Source of the DNA: Halorientalis salina
GTDB lineage: Archaea; Halobacteriota; Halobacteria; Halobacteriales; Haloarculaceae
Direction of reading: 5' to 3'
DNA: 64,000 nt
Assembly (NCBI RefSeq): GCF_005049285.1
Contig: NZ_SOSC01000001.1
Location: forward strand, 186,001 to 250,000
Shown: piece after piece, positions 7,848 through 15,827 of the stretch
How positions within the stretch are numbered: position 1 is the stretch's first letter
Layout: each line of letters begins with the position of its first letter
Program-made: the position numbers and the translations under genes
Notes under the pieces: model-generated
Told to the model about the DNA's origin: nothing
Database searches by the model: none
Seen by the model: only the letters and a program-made list of their open reading frames with translations

Positions 7848-8333
7848 TTATTCCACGGGGACGGCAGGCAGGTCATCGTCGGCGGGTCCCGGAACCGGTT
7901 CGTCCGTCTCGAGGTCATCGAGGCCGTCGAAGACGGTGTAATAGGTCCCGTCGTCGGTGTGGGGGTAGACGGCCTGCAATTCTCCAGCCTCGTAGACGGC
8001 GATCGCCATCACCGGCAGGACGAGCGCGGTGTATCTGGCTCCGGTGGTCCAGTCGTAACACGCTCGCGTCGCGAACGCCGGATGCAGCCGAACGTCGTTC
8101 TCGCGGGCCCACTGGCTGAACGCGTTGAACGCCCGTTGGGCGCGCTCGTCGGTCGGGCCCTGGCCATCGACGGCCACTTTTCGAGGCCATTCGTACACGT
8201 CCACCGTATCGACGGTCGGTCCCGCTGCAAGCTCGCGGACCGCCTCCCGGAATGCCGCCTGGCAGCGACCGGCCAGACCCCGTGTTTCGTCCCTGAGGTA
8301 CACCGCCAGTCGTCGCTTGGTTGTTGTCGTCAT
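7848..8333 (-). CDS. Halobacterial HTH-domain protein, paralogue 2 of 3
   Basis: A 161-residue paralogue of its neighbours. It shares AVYLRDETRG, YEWPRKVAV, FNAFSQWARENDVRLHPAF, ACYDWTTGARYTALVLPVMAIAVYE and the VYPHTDDGTYYTVFDGLDDLE ending, where short dashes of sequence around the LVLPVM and VYPHT blocks are the best landmarks. The C-terminal PAD-rich tail is not conserved. Spacing of 70-130 bp with no overlap suggests that the three genes may be separately transcribed. It is inferred to be a DNA-binding or sensor protein from the family name only. Confidence 0.75.
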   Translation of the reverse strand: MTTTTKRRLAVYLRDETRGLAGRCQAAFREAVRELAAGPTVDTVDVYEWPRKVAVDGQGPTDERAQRAFNAFSQWARENDVRLHPAFATRACYDWTTGARYTALVLPVMAIAVYEAGELQAVYPHTDDGTYYTVFDGLDDLETDEPVPGPADDDLPAVPVE

Positions 8334-8404
8334 GGAGGGATCACAGGTGAACCTTCATCATTGTTCAGTAAAAATCGCACTGCGGTTCTCACGAACCGAG
8401 AACG

Positions 8405-8905
8405 TCAGTTCGTGGTTTCGAGCGTCCCCTTTTCGACCGCTTCGGGGTCGGTTTTCCCACCAGGGGCGCGCTGCCGGGCGGATTCGATCGAGCGGAGGCA
8501 GTCCATCACGGACCGCGACCCGTCGTTCGTAGTGTGTGGGTAGACGGACTGCAGCGTCTCGTCGCGATACACCGCCAGACAGAGGACCGGCAGGACCAGG
8601 CATTCCCCCTTCGCCCCGGAGTCCATCGAGTAACAGGTTCGCGTATCGAAAAAGGGAGCCAGATCGACCCCGACGTCCTCGGCCCACTCCGAGAACTGCT
8701 CGTAGCGCCTCCGCTCGCGGGATTCGGCGTCGAGTGGCACTTTCTTCGTCCAGTTGTGGATCTCAACGTGAGAGATATGTCCCGCAGTAGCCAGTTCCTC
8801 GAGTTGCGTCGCGACCTGATCGCGGCGTTTCCCCGCAACGTTCGATAGCGACGTCCGGGCGTACAGTTCGACCCGTGTCCCCGACCGTGTCCCGTCTCCA
8901 GACAT
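8405..8905 (-). CDS. Halobacterial HTH-domain protein, paralogue 3 of 3
   Basis: A 166-residue protein with the family landmarks VELYARTSLS, IHNWTKKVPL, YEQFSEWAEDVGVDLAPFF, CYSMDSGAKGECLVLPVLCLAVY and SVYPHTTNDGSRSVMDCL. A helical basic stretch at residues 25-45 (GKRRDQVATQLEEL) is the likely HTH. The divergence from paralogues 1 and 2 is substantial, so the duplications are not recent. The ATG is at 8903-8905, and the upstream DNA (8906-8993) is AT-richer than its surroundings, as expected for a promoter. Confidence 0.77.
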   Translation of the reverse strand: MSGDGTRSGTRVELYARTSLSNVAGKRRDQVATQLEELATAGHISHVEIHNWTKKVPLDAESRERRRYEQFSEWAEDVGVDLAPFFDTRTCYSMDSGAKGECLVLPVLCLAVYRDETLQSVYPHTTNDGSRSVMDCLRSIESARQRAPGGKTDPEAVEKGTLETTN

Positions 8906-8993
8906 TTCGTTCTACAATCGAACGACGGAATTAATAAAACGTGCTATGTTACAATAGGTTGACATCGTTACGCACGGTAGTTGTACAGACCGA

Positions 8994-9551
8994 TCATTCG
9001 TCACCGTCGTCGTCGATGTCCTGTTTGATCGAGTGGAGTTCGGCGTCGACGTCGACCGGCACCTCGCGCGTGGCGTCGCCATCGGGAGCGGCGCTTCCGG
9101 TATCGGCGCTCGTCGCCGCCAGTTGGTCGTCGATCTCTTCGCGGAGCGACCGCGCCTCGTCGAGGACTTCGCGCGCTTCGTCGTCCGGTGGTCGGCCCTC
9201 CATGGCCTCCTGTACGTCCGCGAGGACGGTATCGAGTCGATCGAGCGTGGTCTGGCTCAACGCGACCGCTCGCTCACGAACGGCGTGGTCTGACGACGCT
9301 CCCCCCCGATCGCTTCGGTCGTCGGCCAGCCGAATGGCACGCTGGAGCAGCCTGAGCGCCCGAACGTTCGTCTCCAGCAGCAGGATCAACCCAGGTATCG
9401 CGACTTCGTCCGTGAACCGAAGCAAGTCCCTCGGTGTCGGTGGTCGCGGCCCCCTGGGGCCCGAATCGAGTTCGTGCTGTAACTCACGCAACGACCGAGC
9501 GAGGTCGGCGGCGAGTCGAGCGAGGTCAGCGTTCCCGTCCCTGTCGCTCAT
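8994..9551 (-). CDS. DUF7547-like haloarchaeal helical protein
   Basis: A 185-residue, mostly helical and acidic protein. Residues 5-30 form an amphipathic helix (LARLAADLARSLRELQHEL), followed by PRPPTPRDLLRFTDEVAIPG and a hydrophobic segment LILLLETNVRALRLLQRAIRL. The C-terminal half (ALSQTTLDRLDTVLADVQ, EVLDEARSLREEIDDQL) looks like a coiled coil. It resembles haloarchaeal proteins catalogued as DUF7547, with no known function. The ATG at 9551 was chosen over one 32 codons upstream, whose Arg/His/Thr-rich extension does not look coding and would cross the iron-box region. Confidence 0.72.
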   Translation of the reverse strand: MSDRDGNADLARLAADLARSLRELQHELDSGPRGPRPPTPRDLLRFTDEVAIPGLILLLETNVRALRLLQRAIRLADDRSDRGGASSDHAVRERAVALSQTTLDRLDTVLADVQEAMEGRPPDDEAREVLDEARSLREEIDDQLAATSADTGSAAPDGDATREVPVDVDAELHSIKQDIDDDGDE

Positions 9552-9651
9552 AGGCGGCCTACGCCTCGTCCAGTGAAAAAGGGTGTGTCCCCGATGTTGA
9601 ACGTGGGACTGCGAAGTCGGTCCATGTTCACGACCCGCCGTTCTCAAATGA

Positions 9652-9665
9652 TTAGGTAGACCAAA
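9652..9665. promoter_or_regulatory. Degenerate iron-box half of a tandem pair
   Basis: The site reads TTAGG-TAGA-CCAAA, matching the TTAGG-N4-CCTAA pattern with one mismatch in the right arm. It lies 13 bp before a perfect box, an arrangement that could allow cooperative repressor binding. It may also overlap the promoter of the minus-strand gene starting at 9551. Confidence 0.35.
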
Positions 9666-9677
9666 ACCCTTTTAGAT

Positions 9678-9691
9678 TTAGGCCCACCTAA
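9678..9691. promoter_or_regulatory. DtxR/SirR-type iron operator, perfect palindromic arms
   Basis: The site reads TTAGG-CCCA-CCTAA and ends nine bases before the ATG at 9700. For a leaderless haloarchaeal transcript it would cover the start site, a typical repressor position. It closely matches the boxes at 1837-1850 and 50537-50550. Confidence 0.6.
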
Positions 9692-9699
9692 CTCAGGTA

Positions 9700-9879
9700 A
9701 TGCCAGCACGGGATCGGCTCTCCGCAGACGAACGGGATCAGTCGGACGACGCACCCACCGAACACCTCGAACTACCGGTGACGAGCCACCGAACCACGCC
9801 CGACCGATGTGTCTTTACCGAGTCGGGCAACACGGACGCCTGGATTTCGACCGATACGACCGTCGACCTCGAACGGTAA
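9700..9879 (+). CDS. Small haloarchaeal protein (DUF7331-like), iron-box controlled
   Basis: A 59-residue acidic protein beginning MPARDRLSADERD. The second half reads RCVFTESGNTDAWISTDTTV, which resembles the short conserved core (a V-hydrophobic strand, then N-x-x-AW-x-x-T) of haloarchaeal small proteins of the DUF7331 type. No function is known. It starts nine bases after a perfect iron-type palindrome and its stop is 88 bp from the convergent dpsA gene, so a role connected to iron status is inferred from context only. Codon usage (GC-rich third positions) agrees with real coding. Confidence 0.62.
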   Translation: MPARDRLSADERDQSDDAPTEHLELPVTSHRTTPDRCVFTESGNTDAWISTDTTVDLER

Positions 9880-9966
9880 TTTCGGCGCCCCTATCTTTTC
9901 GCCGTCGCCAGAAGCGGATGCGACAGCGCTGTCTCGAACGTGGAAAAAGACGACCGTCGGGTTAGT

Positions 9967-10500
9967 CTACCAGTTCTTCAGCGAGTCTTCGCCGAGGAAG
10001 TGCTCGATGGTGTGGGCGAACTCTTCTAATTCGAGCAGTTGCTGGCGGAGCATCTCGGCGGACGCGTGGTCGCCGAGGTTCTCGGCGAGTTCGATGTGGT
10101 CCCGTACCGTCTCGATGATGTCGCCGTACATCTCCATGTCGTTGCTCATCGAGGTGCGGATGTCGTAGATGTCGTCGTCCTCGGCCTCGACGGGCGCGTG
10201 TTCTTCGAGGTTGGACATCTTGGCGATGGGGACGCCACCGAGCGCCTGGACGCGTTCGGCGAGTTCGTCCGCCGCTTCCTCGGCTTCCTCGGCGGCCTCG
10301 CCCAGGAACAGGTGGAGGTCGCGGTACTCCGGCCCCTCGACGTTCCAGTGGTGTTTGCGAAGCTGGTGGTACAGCACGTACGTCGCTGCGAGGTCCGTGT
10401 TCAGCGCGTCGATGACCTGTTCCGCTTTGTCCTCGGCGAGGCGAAGCCCGTTTTCCTCGACGGTACCGGCCTCTCTTAGGACGTTCTTCTGGGTACTCAT
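9967..10500 (-). CDS. dpsA: DpsA, ferritin-like DNA-protecting protein
   Basis: A 177-residue four-helix-bundle protein of the Dps/ferritin family, very close in outline to DpsA of Halobacterium salinarum. Family members assemble into dodecamers that oxidise Fe(II) with peroxide and store the mineral, protecting the cell from Fenton chemistry. Landmarks are the shared start MSTQKN, YVLYHQLRKHHWNVEGPE with ferroxidase-site histidines, DLHLFLGEAAEE, ALGGVP and the YDIRTS...NDMEMYGDIIE helix. The ATG at 10500 is preferred to an upstream one because it recreates the family N-terminus. Upstream DNA around 10545-10570 contains an AT-rich promoter with a CCTAAAA half-site. Confidence 0.95.
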   Translation of the reverse strand: MSTQKNVLREAGTVEENGLRLAEDKAEQVIDALNTDLAATYVLYHQLRKHHWNVEGPEYRDLHLFLGEAAEEAEEAADELAERVQALGGVPIAKMSNLEEHAPVEAEDDDIYDIRTSMSNDMEMYGDIIETVRDHIELAENLGDHASAEMLRQQLLELEEFAHTIEHFLGEDSLKNW

Positions 10501-10627
10501 TACACCCAGACGTTGGAGCGGACGCCCCTTAAAAATTGCCATCGAGAAATTATTTTTTGGAACCCTAAAATTTGATTTGCGCTAGCCGAGGATACTATCA
10601 GATCGATGAATTGAGGACGGTGTCGGT

Positions 10628-11005
10628 TCAGTCCCTGGCGAGGATCATCGGTAGCGCATTGTCGTCCGGTGTGCCGTCGGTGTCCCGGCGGGTCTGTTCC
10701 GAGTGGAGGTAGAGGAGTGCATCGAGTTCGGGTTCGGTGAGATCCAGGGCGTCCGCGAACTCATCCCAGACGTGGGGGCGCAGTCGGAGGTAGTACGTCG
10801 ATTCCGTTCGCCGGAGGACGGGTTGTTCGTGGAACTGGCTGCGCCACTCGTAGACGATGTCCTCGACGCCCGGGTTGTCGCGAACCTGGCGTTGGTGGGC
10901 TACGACGAGTTCGCGGAGTCTCTCGGGTGTCACGTCGTTCTCGTCGGCGACGACGTCCAGGAGGTCGCCGTCGAACGGTGCCAGCAGGGCGTCGGACTCG
11001 CTCAT
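10628..11005 (-). CDS. Conserved haloarchaeal hypothetical protein
   Basis: I do not recognise a named family with confidence. The 125-residue acidic protein shows helical VTPERLRELVVAHQRQVRDN, then VYEWRSQF, a strand TYYLRLRPHVWDEF and LTEPELDALLYLHSEQTR, and it has no membrane segment or metal-binding cluster. It ends about 130 bp before dpsA's start and is transcribed in the same direction. Good third-position GC bias and a clean start argue that it is a real gene. Confidence 0.68.
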   Translation of the reverse strand: MSESDALLAPFDGDLLDVVADENDVTPERLRELVVAHQRQVRDNPGVEDIVYEWRSQFHEQPVLRRTESTYYLRLRPHVWDEFADALDLTEPELDALLYLHSEQTRRDTDGTPDDNALPMILARD

Positions 11006-11119
11006 GGCAGTCAGTTCACGGCCATCGACAAAAGCCTCGCGCCGAACGGCGAGCGACCGGTCGGGGCCGGGCGACCAGGTCGGGAAACTATTTGGGCTGC
11101 CGGCGGGTCACGGAATCGT

Positions 11120-11596
11120 ATGCACGAGCGAGTAGCCGAGTTCAGGACGCGCGCGAGCGACGAGTTCGGGTTCGAGGTCGACGTCCACGAGTTCCCGGAC
11201 GGGACCAAGACGGCCGAAGACGCCGCCGAGGCCGTCGGCTGTGACGTGGCCCAGATCGCCAGCGCCATCGCGCTCTCGGCAGGCGACCAGTTGATCGTCG
11301 TGCTCACGAGCGGCGCGAACCGGGTCAGCACGGCCAAAATCGCCACAGAGCGCGACATCGGAGATGGCGACGTCGAGATGGCCGACGCCGACGAGATCAA
11401 AGCCACGCTGGGCTGGAGTATCGGCGGCGTCCCGCCGTTCTGCCACGACGCCGACGTCCCCGTCTACATGGACGAGACGCTCCTCGACCACGAGACCGTC
11501 TGGGCGGCGGCCGGCACGCCCCAGTCAGTCTTTCCGATCGATCCGGACCGACTCCGGGAGTACGCTGGAGCGACGCCGCTCGACGTGGCCGAGTGA
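11120..11596 (+). CDS. YbaK/EbsC-type aminoacyl-tRNA deacylase
   Basis: A 158-residue single-domain protein of the YbaK/ProX superfamily, which hydrolyses mischarged tRNAs such as Cys-tRNA-Pro or Ala-tRNA-Pro in trans. Recognisable parts are VHEFPDGTKTAEDAAEAVGC near residue 20, QIASAIALSAGDQLIVVLTSG, the VSTAKIA segment with the catalytic-site Lys, and the GGVPPFCH turn near residue 108. I take the ATG at 11120; a far longer open frame upstream overlaps the opposite-strand gene and does not look coding. The gene is followed after 50 bp by the archaetidylserine decarboxylase gene on the same strand. Confidence 0.9.
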   Translation: MHERVAEFRTRASDEFGFEVDVHEFPDGTKTAEDAAEAVGCDVAQIASAIALSAGDQLIVVLTSGANRVSTAKIATERDIGDGDVEMADADEIKATLGWSIGGVPPFCHDADVPVYMDETLLDHETVWAAAGTPQSVFPIDPDRLREYAGATPLDVAE

Positions 11597-11646
11597 CGGC
11601 CCCGTGAGCCGATAGGTTTGTCCCGTCTCGGCCGCTGGGACCGGGT

Positions 11647-12249
11647 ATGTTGCCGCGACTCGCCCGGGGAACCGGCCGATACACCGTGCCGCTTGCAGTT
11701 CTCGGGCTGCCCGCCCTCCTGTTCTCGCCGCTTTCCGGCCTGCTCGTCGCTCTCGCGATGGTCGTCGTCGTCGTCTTCCACCGCGATCCCGACCGCACGG
11801 TCCCCGAAACCGGGGTGGTCGCGCCGGCCGACGGCCGCGTCTCGGTCATCCGCCAGGATGGCGACCAGGTCCGGGTGGGGATATTCATGAACCTCGACGA
11901 CGTCCACGTCAACCGCGCGCCGATGGACGGAACCGTCCAGTCCGTCACGCACACGCCGGGCGGACACTGGCCAGCGTTCTCGAAGGAATCGGACCGAAAC
12001 GAGCGGGTCCACGTGGCCTTCGAGGAGTACACCGTCGTACTCATCGCGGGTGCGGTCGCCCGGCGTATCCACCCCTACCTCGAATCCGGGCAATCGGTCG
12101 AGCGCGGCGACCGGATCGGACACATCTCCTTTTCCAGTCGGGTCGATGTGCTCCTCCCCGCGGAAGTCGACCGGACAGACCTGCTCGTGGAAAAAGGCGA
12201 CACCGTCTCGGCGGGCGAATCTCGACTAGTGGCGACGGAACCGAACTGA
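11647..12249 (+). CDS. asd: Archaetidylserine/phosphatidylserine decarboxylase
   Basis: A 200-residue enzyme of the short PSD-B type, which converts archaetidylserine to archaetidylethanolamine at the membrane. Two hydrophobic segments occupy residues 12-45, followed by FHRDPDR, APADGRVSV, the conserved FMNLDDVHVNRAPMDG (80-95) and the C-terminal FSSRVDV motif. The zymogen cleaves itself between Ser163 and Ser164 (GS in many relatives), turning the second Ser into the pyruvoyl cofactor. Length agrees with archaeal homologues. A CDP-alcohol transferase gene that could feed the pathway lies at 45.6-46.2 kb. Confidence 0.92.
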   Translation: MLPRLARGTGRYTVPLAVLGLPALLFSPLSGLLVALAMVVVVVFHRDPDRTVPETGVVAPADGRVSVIRQDGDQVRVGIFMNLDDVHVNRAPMDGTVQSVTHTPGGHWPAFSKESDRNERVHVAFEEYTVVLIAGAVARRIHPYLESGQSVERGDRIGHISFSSRVDVLLPAEVDRTDLLVEKGDTVSAGESRLVATEPN

Positions 12250-12345
12250 CCGGGTGGGGTCGTTTCGACGGGGAGGTGTCGGCTCCGAGTACCAGCTTGT
12301 ATCCCGAACTATATCCCGGCGCGGAGCGAACTCCCGGATGACACG

Positions 12346-14454
12346 ATGGGCGAGTTATCTACGATGTTCGCACCCGATCGGGTCGCGGTCATCGGTGCGA
12401 CGGAGCGTGAGGGATCTGTCGGGCGAGCCATCACGTCGAACCTCGCGACCGATTTCGAGGGCGAGGTGGTTCCCGTCAACCCCACCGCCGAGACGGTATT
12501 GGGTTTCGAGTGTTACGCGGAGGTCGGGGCGGTCCCCGGCGACATCGACGTGGCTGTGGTCGTCGTCCCCGGCGACATCGCGGTCGAGGCCGTCGCGGAC
12601 TGCGGCGAGACCGGCATCGAGAACGTCGTCGTCATCACGGCCGGGTTCAGCGAAGCGGGCAGCGAGGGAGCCAGCCGCGAGCGCCGACTACGCGACGTCG
12701 CCGCGGAGTACGATCTGAACGTCGTTGGCCCGAACAGTCTGGGCATCATGAGCACTGGCGTCAACATGAACGCCACCTTCGGCCCCGAGAACGCCCAGCC
12801 CGGGTCGATTTCGTTTATGAGTCAGTCCGGTGCGTTCATCACGGCCGTCCTGGACTGGGCCAACGACCGCGACGTCGGATTCCAGGACGTGGTTTCGCTC
12901 GGAAACAAGGCGGTACTCGACGAGGGCGACTTCATCGCCGAGTGGGGTGACGACCCCGATACGGACGTGATCCTGGCGTATCTGGAGGGGATCGAGGACG
13001 GGAGCCGATTCATCAGGACCGCCCGGGAGGTTACACAGGACACCCCGATCGTGATGGTCAAGTCCGGCCGCACAGAGGCCGGCGCGTCGGCTGCCGCTTC
13101 ACACACCGGAACGATGGCCGGGAGCGAGCGCGCCTACGAGGCCGGTCTCGAACAGGCCGGGGCCATCCGCGTGGACAACGTTCAGGAACTGTTCGACTTC
13201 GCCGGGATTCTGGAGGGCCAACCGCTTCCCGACGGCGATTCGGTCGCCATCGTCACCAACGCCGGCGGGCCTGGCGTGATGACGACCGATGCCATCGGCG
13301 ACTCGGACCTCTCGCTCGCCTCCTTTACCGACAACACGCTGAGCGCGCTCTCGGACGCACTGCCCGACGGAGCCAACATCTACAATCCCATCGACGTCAT
13401 CGGCGACGCCGACGTGGACCGGTTCGCCGAGGCCATCGACGTGACCTTGGCCGACCCGAACGTCGGCGCGGCCATCGTGATGGCCTGTCCGACGGCGACG
13501 CTGTCCTTCGAGGCCCTCGCCGAGGTCACGGTCGAGTTACAGGCGGAACACGGGAAACCGGTCGCCGCGTCGCTGATGGGCGGCGACTCCACCAGGGACG
13601 CACAGGCAACGCTCAGCGAACACGGGATTCCGACGTACTTCGACCCGGCGCGGGCGGTCAGGAGTCTCGACGCGCTTCGGAACTACCGGGAGATACAGGC
13701 GCGAACGTACGCGGAGCCGACCGAGTTCGACGTGGATCGCGAACGCGCTCGCGAGGTCCTCGACGACGCCAAACGCCGCAACACCACGCGACTCGGCGTC
13801 GAGGCGATGGACCTGCTCGAAGCCTACGGGATTCCGATTCCGGACGGGGAGATCGTCGACGGCCCCGGCGACGCGGAGACGGCCGCCGAACGGGTCGCCG
13901 GCGACGGCGAGGGCGTCGTGATGAAGATCGTCAGTCCGGACATCCTCCACAAGTCCGACATCGGCGGCGTCGAGATCGGCGTCCCGGTTTCGGAGGTCGC
14001 AGACACCTACGAGGACCTCGTGACCCGTGCGCGCAACTACCAGTCCGACGCGACGATTCTCGGGGTCCAGATACAGGAGACGCTCGACCTGGACGACGCG
14101 ACCGAGACCATCGTCGGGATGAACCGCGACCCGCAGTTCGGTCCGCTCCTCCTTTTCGGCCTCGGTGGCATCTTCGTCGAGGTCCTGGAGGACACGACGG
14201 TCCGGGTCGCACCGGTCAGCGAACCCGAAGCGAGGGAGATGGTCGACGACATCGAGTCCGCGCCGTTGCTGCGGGGGGCACGCGGTCGCGAACCGGTCGA
14301 CGAGGCCGGCGTCGTCGAGACCATCCAGCGCCTCTCACAGCTCGTGACGGACTTCCCCGCGATACTCGAACTGGACATCAACCCGCTCGTCGCGACGCCC
14401 GACGGCGTCTCGGCGGTCGACGTGCGGCTCACCATCGATCAGGAGCAACTATGA
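12346..14454 (+). CDS. acd: ADP-forming acyl/acetyl-CoA synthetase, alpha-beta fusion
   Basis: A 702-residue acetate-CoA ligase of the NDP-forming family, which conserves energy as ATP while releasing acetate or another acid from its CoA ester. Domain order is CoA-binding Rossmann domain (AVIGATEREGSVGRAI, residues 10-25), succinyl-CoA-ligase-like domains with the phospho-histidine His253 in SHTGTMAGS, and a C-terminal ATP-grasp domain from about residue 480 (GVVMKIVSPDILHKSD, LFGLGGIFVEVLED). The gene ends with an ATGA overlap into the DRTGG-domain gene, implying coupled expression. Substrate range is not evident from sequence. Confidence 0.93.
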   Translation: MGELSTMFAPDRVAVIGATEREGSVGRAITSNLATDFEGEVVPVNPTAETVLGFECYAEVGAVPGDIDVAVVVVPGDIAVEAVADCGETGIENVVVITAGFSEAGSEGASRERRLRDVAAEYDLNVVGPNSLGIMSTGVNMNATFGPENAQPGSISFMSQSGAFITAVLDWANDRDVGFQDVVSLGNKAVLDEGDFIAEWGDDPDTDVILAYLEGIEDGSRFIRTAREVTQDTPIVMVKSGRTEAGASAAASHTGTMAGSERAYEAGLEQAGAIRVDNVQELFDFAGILEGQPLPDGDSVAIVTNAGGPGVMTTDAIGDSDLSLASFTDNTLSALSDALPDGANIYNPIDVIGDADVDRFAEAIDVTLADPNVGAAIVMACPTATLSFEALAEVTVELQAEHGKPVAASLMGGDSTRDAQATLSEHGIPTYFDPARAVRSLDALRNYREIQARTYAEPTEFDVDRERAREVLDDAKRRNTTRLGVEAMDLLEAYGIPIPDGEIVDGPGDAETAAERVAGDGEGVVMKIVSPDILHKSDIGGVEIGVPVSEVADTYEDLVTRARNYQSDATILGVQIQETLDLDDATETIVGMNRDPQFGPLLLFGLGGIFVEVLEDTTVRVAPVSEPEAREMVDDIESAPLLRGARGREPVDEAGVVETIQRLSQLVTDFPAILELDINPLVATPDGVSAVDVRLTIDQEQL

Positions 14455-15518
14455 ATCCGATACTCGTCAGTACGACCGAACGAAGCACAGGCAAGACGGC
14501 CGTGGCGCTCGCATTGGCCCAGCGACTCCTCGACGATGGGGAGGCCGTCGGCTACATGAAGCCGCGAGGGACGCGCCTCCAGAGCGCCGTCGGCAAGACG
14601 CTCGACAAGGACCCGATGCTCGCCCGCGACCTGCTCGATCTGGACGCGGAGATGCACGAGATGGAACCCATCGTCTACTCGGAGACGTTCGTTCAGGAGG
14701 CGATCAGGGGACGGGAAGACCCCGACGCGCTCCGGGAGCGACTCGAAGAGAGCTACGAATCCATTGCCGAAGGAAAAGACGCCGTCGTCGTCGAGGGCGC
14801 GGACGACTACACGACGGGCGGTATCGTGAACTTGACCGATCCGGACGTGGCGGAGCTGTTCGACGCGTCGGTCCTGCTGCTGGCCAACTACGAGGACCCG
14901 AGCGACGTGGACGAAGTGCTCGCGGCGGCCGATGCTTTCGGTGACCGGCTGGGCGGCGTCCTGTTCAACGCCGTCTCCGACGACGACTTCGACGAGTTGA
15001 CCGAGGACGTCGTCCCGTTCCTCGAAGAGCGGGGAATCACAGTCTTCGGTGCGCTCCCGTCGGTCAAGGAGCTCTCCGGCGTCACAGTGGCGGAACTGGC
15101 AAACAGTCTCGGGGCCGACGTGCTCACCTCGGAGGCACCGACCGACGGGTTCGTCGAGCGGTTCGTCGTCGGTGCGATGGGGAGTGACGCAGCGCTGCGG
15201 GCGTTCCGACGCACCCGCGAGGCCGCCGTCATCACCGGAGGCGACCGCTCGGACATCCAGACCGCAGCGCTCGAAGCGCCAGGAGTCAGGTGTCTCCTGC
15301 TCACTGGCGGCTTCCGCCCGACCGGTGCGATCATCGGGAACGCCGAGGACGCCGGGAAACCTGTCCTGTTGGTACAGGGCGACACCCGAACCGCGATCGA
15401 CCGGGCCGAATCGATCATCAGTTCCGGTCGAACGAGAGACGCCTCGACCGTCGACCGAATGGGTGAACTACTCGGAGACAGCGCGGACGTACAGGCAATG
15501 CTTGCACTCGGCAAGTAA
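14451..15518 (+). CDS. DRTGG-domain phosphotransacetylase-like protein
   Basis: A 355-residue protein with an N-terminal P-loop domain of the dethiobiotin-synthetase-like type (STTERSTGKT, residues 7-16; VVVEGADDYTTGG near 110) and a C-terminal DRTGG domain (GAMGSDAALRAF, VITGGDRSDIQTAAL, LLTGGFRPT). The pairing is known from the N-terminal part of some bacterial phosphotransacetylases, but the catalytic Pta domain itself is absent, so an acetyl-transfer function should not be assumed. It overlaps the ADP-forming synthetase by four bases. A regulatory or nucleotide-sensing role for that enzyme is a reasonable inference. Confidence 0.88.
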   Translation: MNPILVSTTERSTGKTAVALALAQRLLDDGEAVGYMKPRGTRLQSAVGKTLDKDPMLARDLLDLDAEMHEMEPIVYSETFVQEAIRGREDPDALRERLEESYESIAEGKDAVVVEGADDYTTGGIVNLTDPDVAELFDASVLLLANYEDPSDVDEVLAAADAFGDRLGGVLFNAVSDDDFDELTEDVVPFLEERGITVFGALPSVKELSGVTVAELANSLGADVLTSEAPTDGFVERFVVGAMGSDAALRAFRRTREAAVITGGDRSDIQTAALEAPGVRCLLLTGGFRPTGAIIGNAEDAGKPVLLVQGDTRTAIDRAESIISSGRTRDASTVDRMGELLGDSADVQAMLALGK

Positions 15519-15827
15519 CTGTCACTTCGGTTATCGACCCTGAAAACGGCCTGTCGTACAGCAGTCGATACTCCGCAATCTAGAGGTCCGATAGCGCATA
15601 ATTCGTCGTGAACCGCCACTGTCCTTTGGTTATCAATCACTGTAATATCCTCTTAACCGGGCGTTTCAGCTGCTAATATCGACACAAGCACTTATTTGGA
15701 GTCGGTCCAAAACGTATGATGGAGCCATCTGGCTCCGTAGTGTCACACACCGGGGGCGAAGCCCCCGGGGTTTCCCTTTGACTGTCTGCCGCGTTTCGAC
15801 ACGTCACGAACACACGCCAGCGATGTC
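15519..15827. other. 309-bp intergenic stretch with promoter-like and hairpin elements
   Basis: The first 150 bp contain no convincing frame. A CTTATTT box at 15691-15697 has two hairpins starting about 27 bp downstream, described separately. The rest is unremarkable sequence up to the convergent bioD stop at 15828. Confidence 0.5.
15721..15780 (+). ncRNA. Candidate small hairpin RNA or IS200/IS605-type end relic
   Basis: A TATA-like box at 15691-15697 predicts transcription starting near 15721. There a 7-bp stem with two unpaired central bases (GGAGCCA-TC-TGGCTCC, 15721-15736) is followed by an 8-bp stem with GAA loop (CCGGGGGC-GAA-GCCCCCGG, 15750-15768) and a GTTTCCCTTTG tail. GC-rich hairpins like the second also mark the ends of haloarchaeal IS1341/TnpB elements, so a stranded transposon end is the main alternative. 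No TnpB fragment was seen nearby. Strand is inferred from the TATA box. Confidence 0.35.

Noticed and set aside
8941-9576. Plus-strand open frame of 211 codons
   Set aside because: It lies antisense to the DUF7547-like gene and is Ser/Arg-rich. The minus-strand product has the acidic composition and helical pattern of real halophile proteins.
10703-11119. N-terminal extension of the YbaK-type deacylase
   Set aside because: The open frame continues upstream but overlaps the minus-strand hypothetical gene and shows no domain. The ATG at 11120 gives the normal family length.
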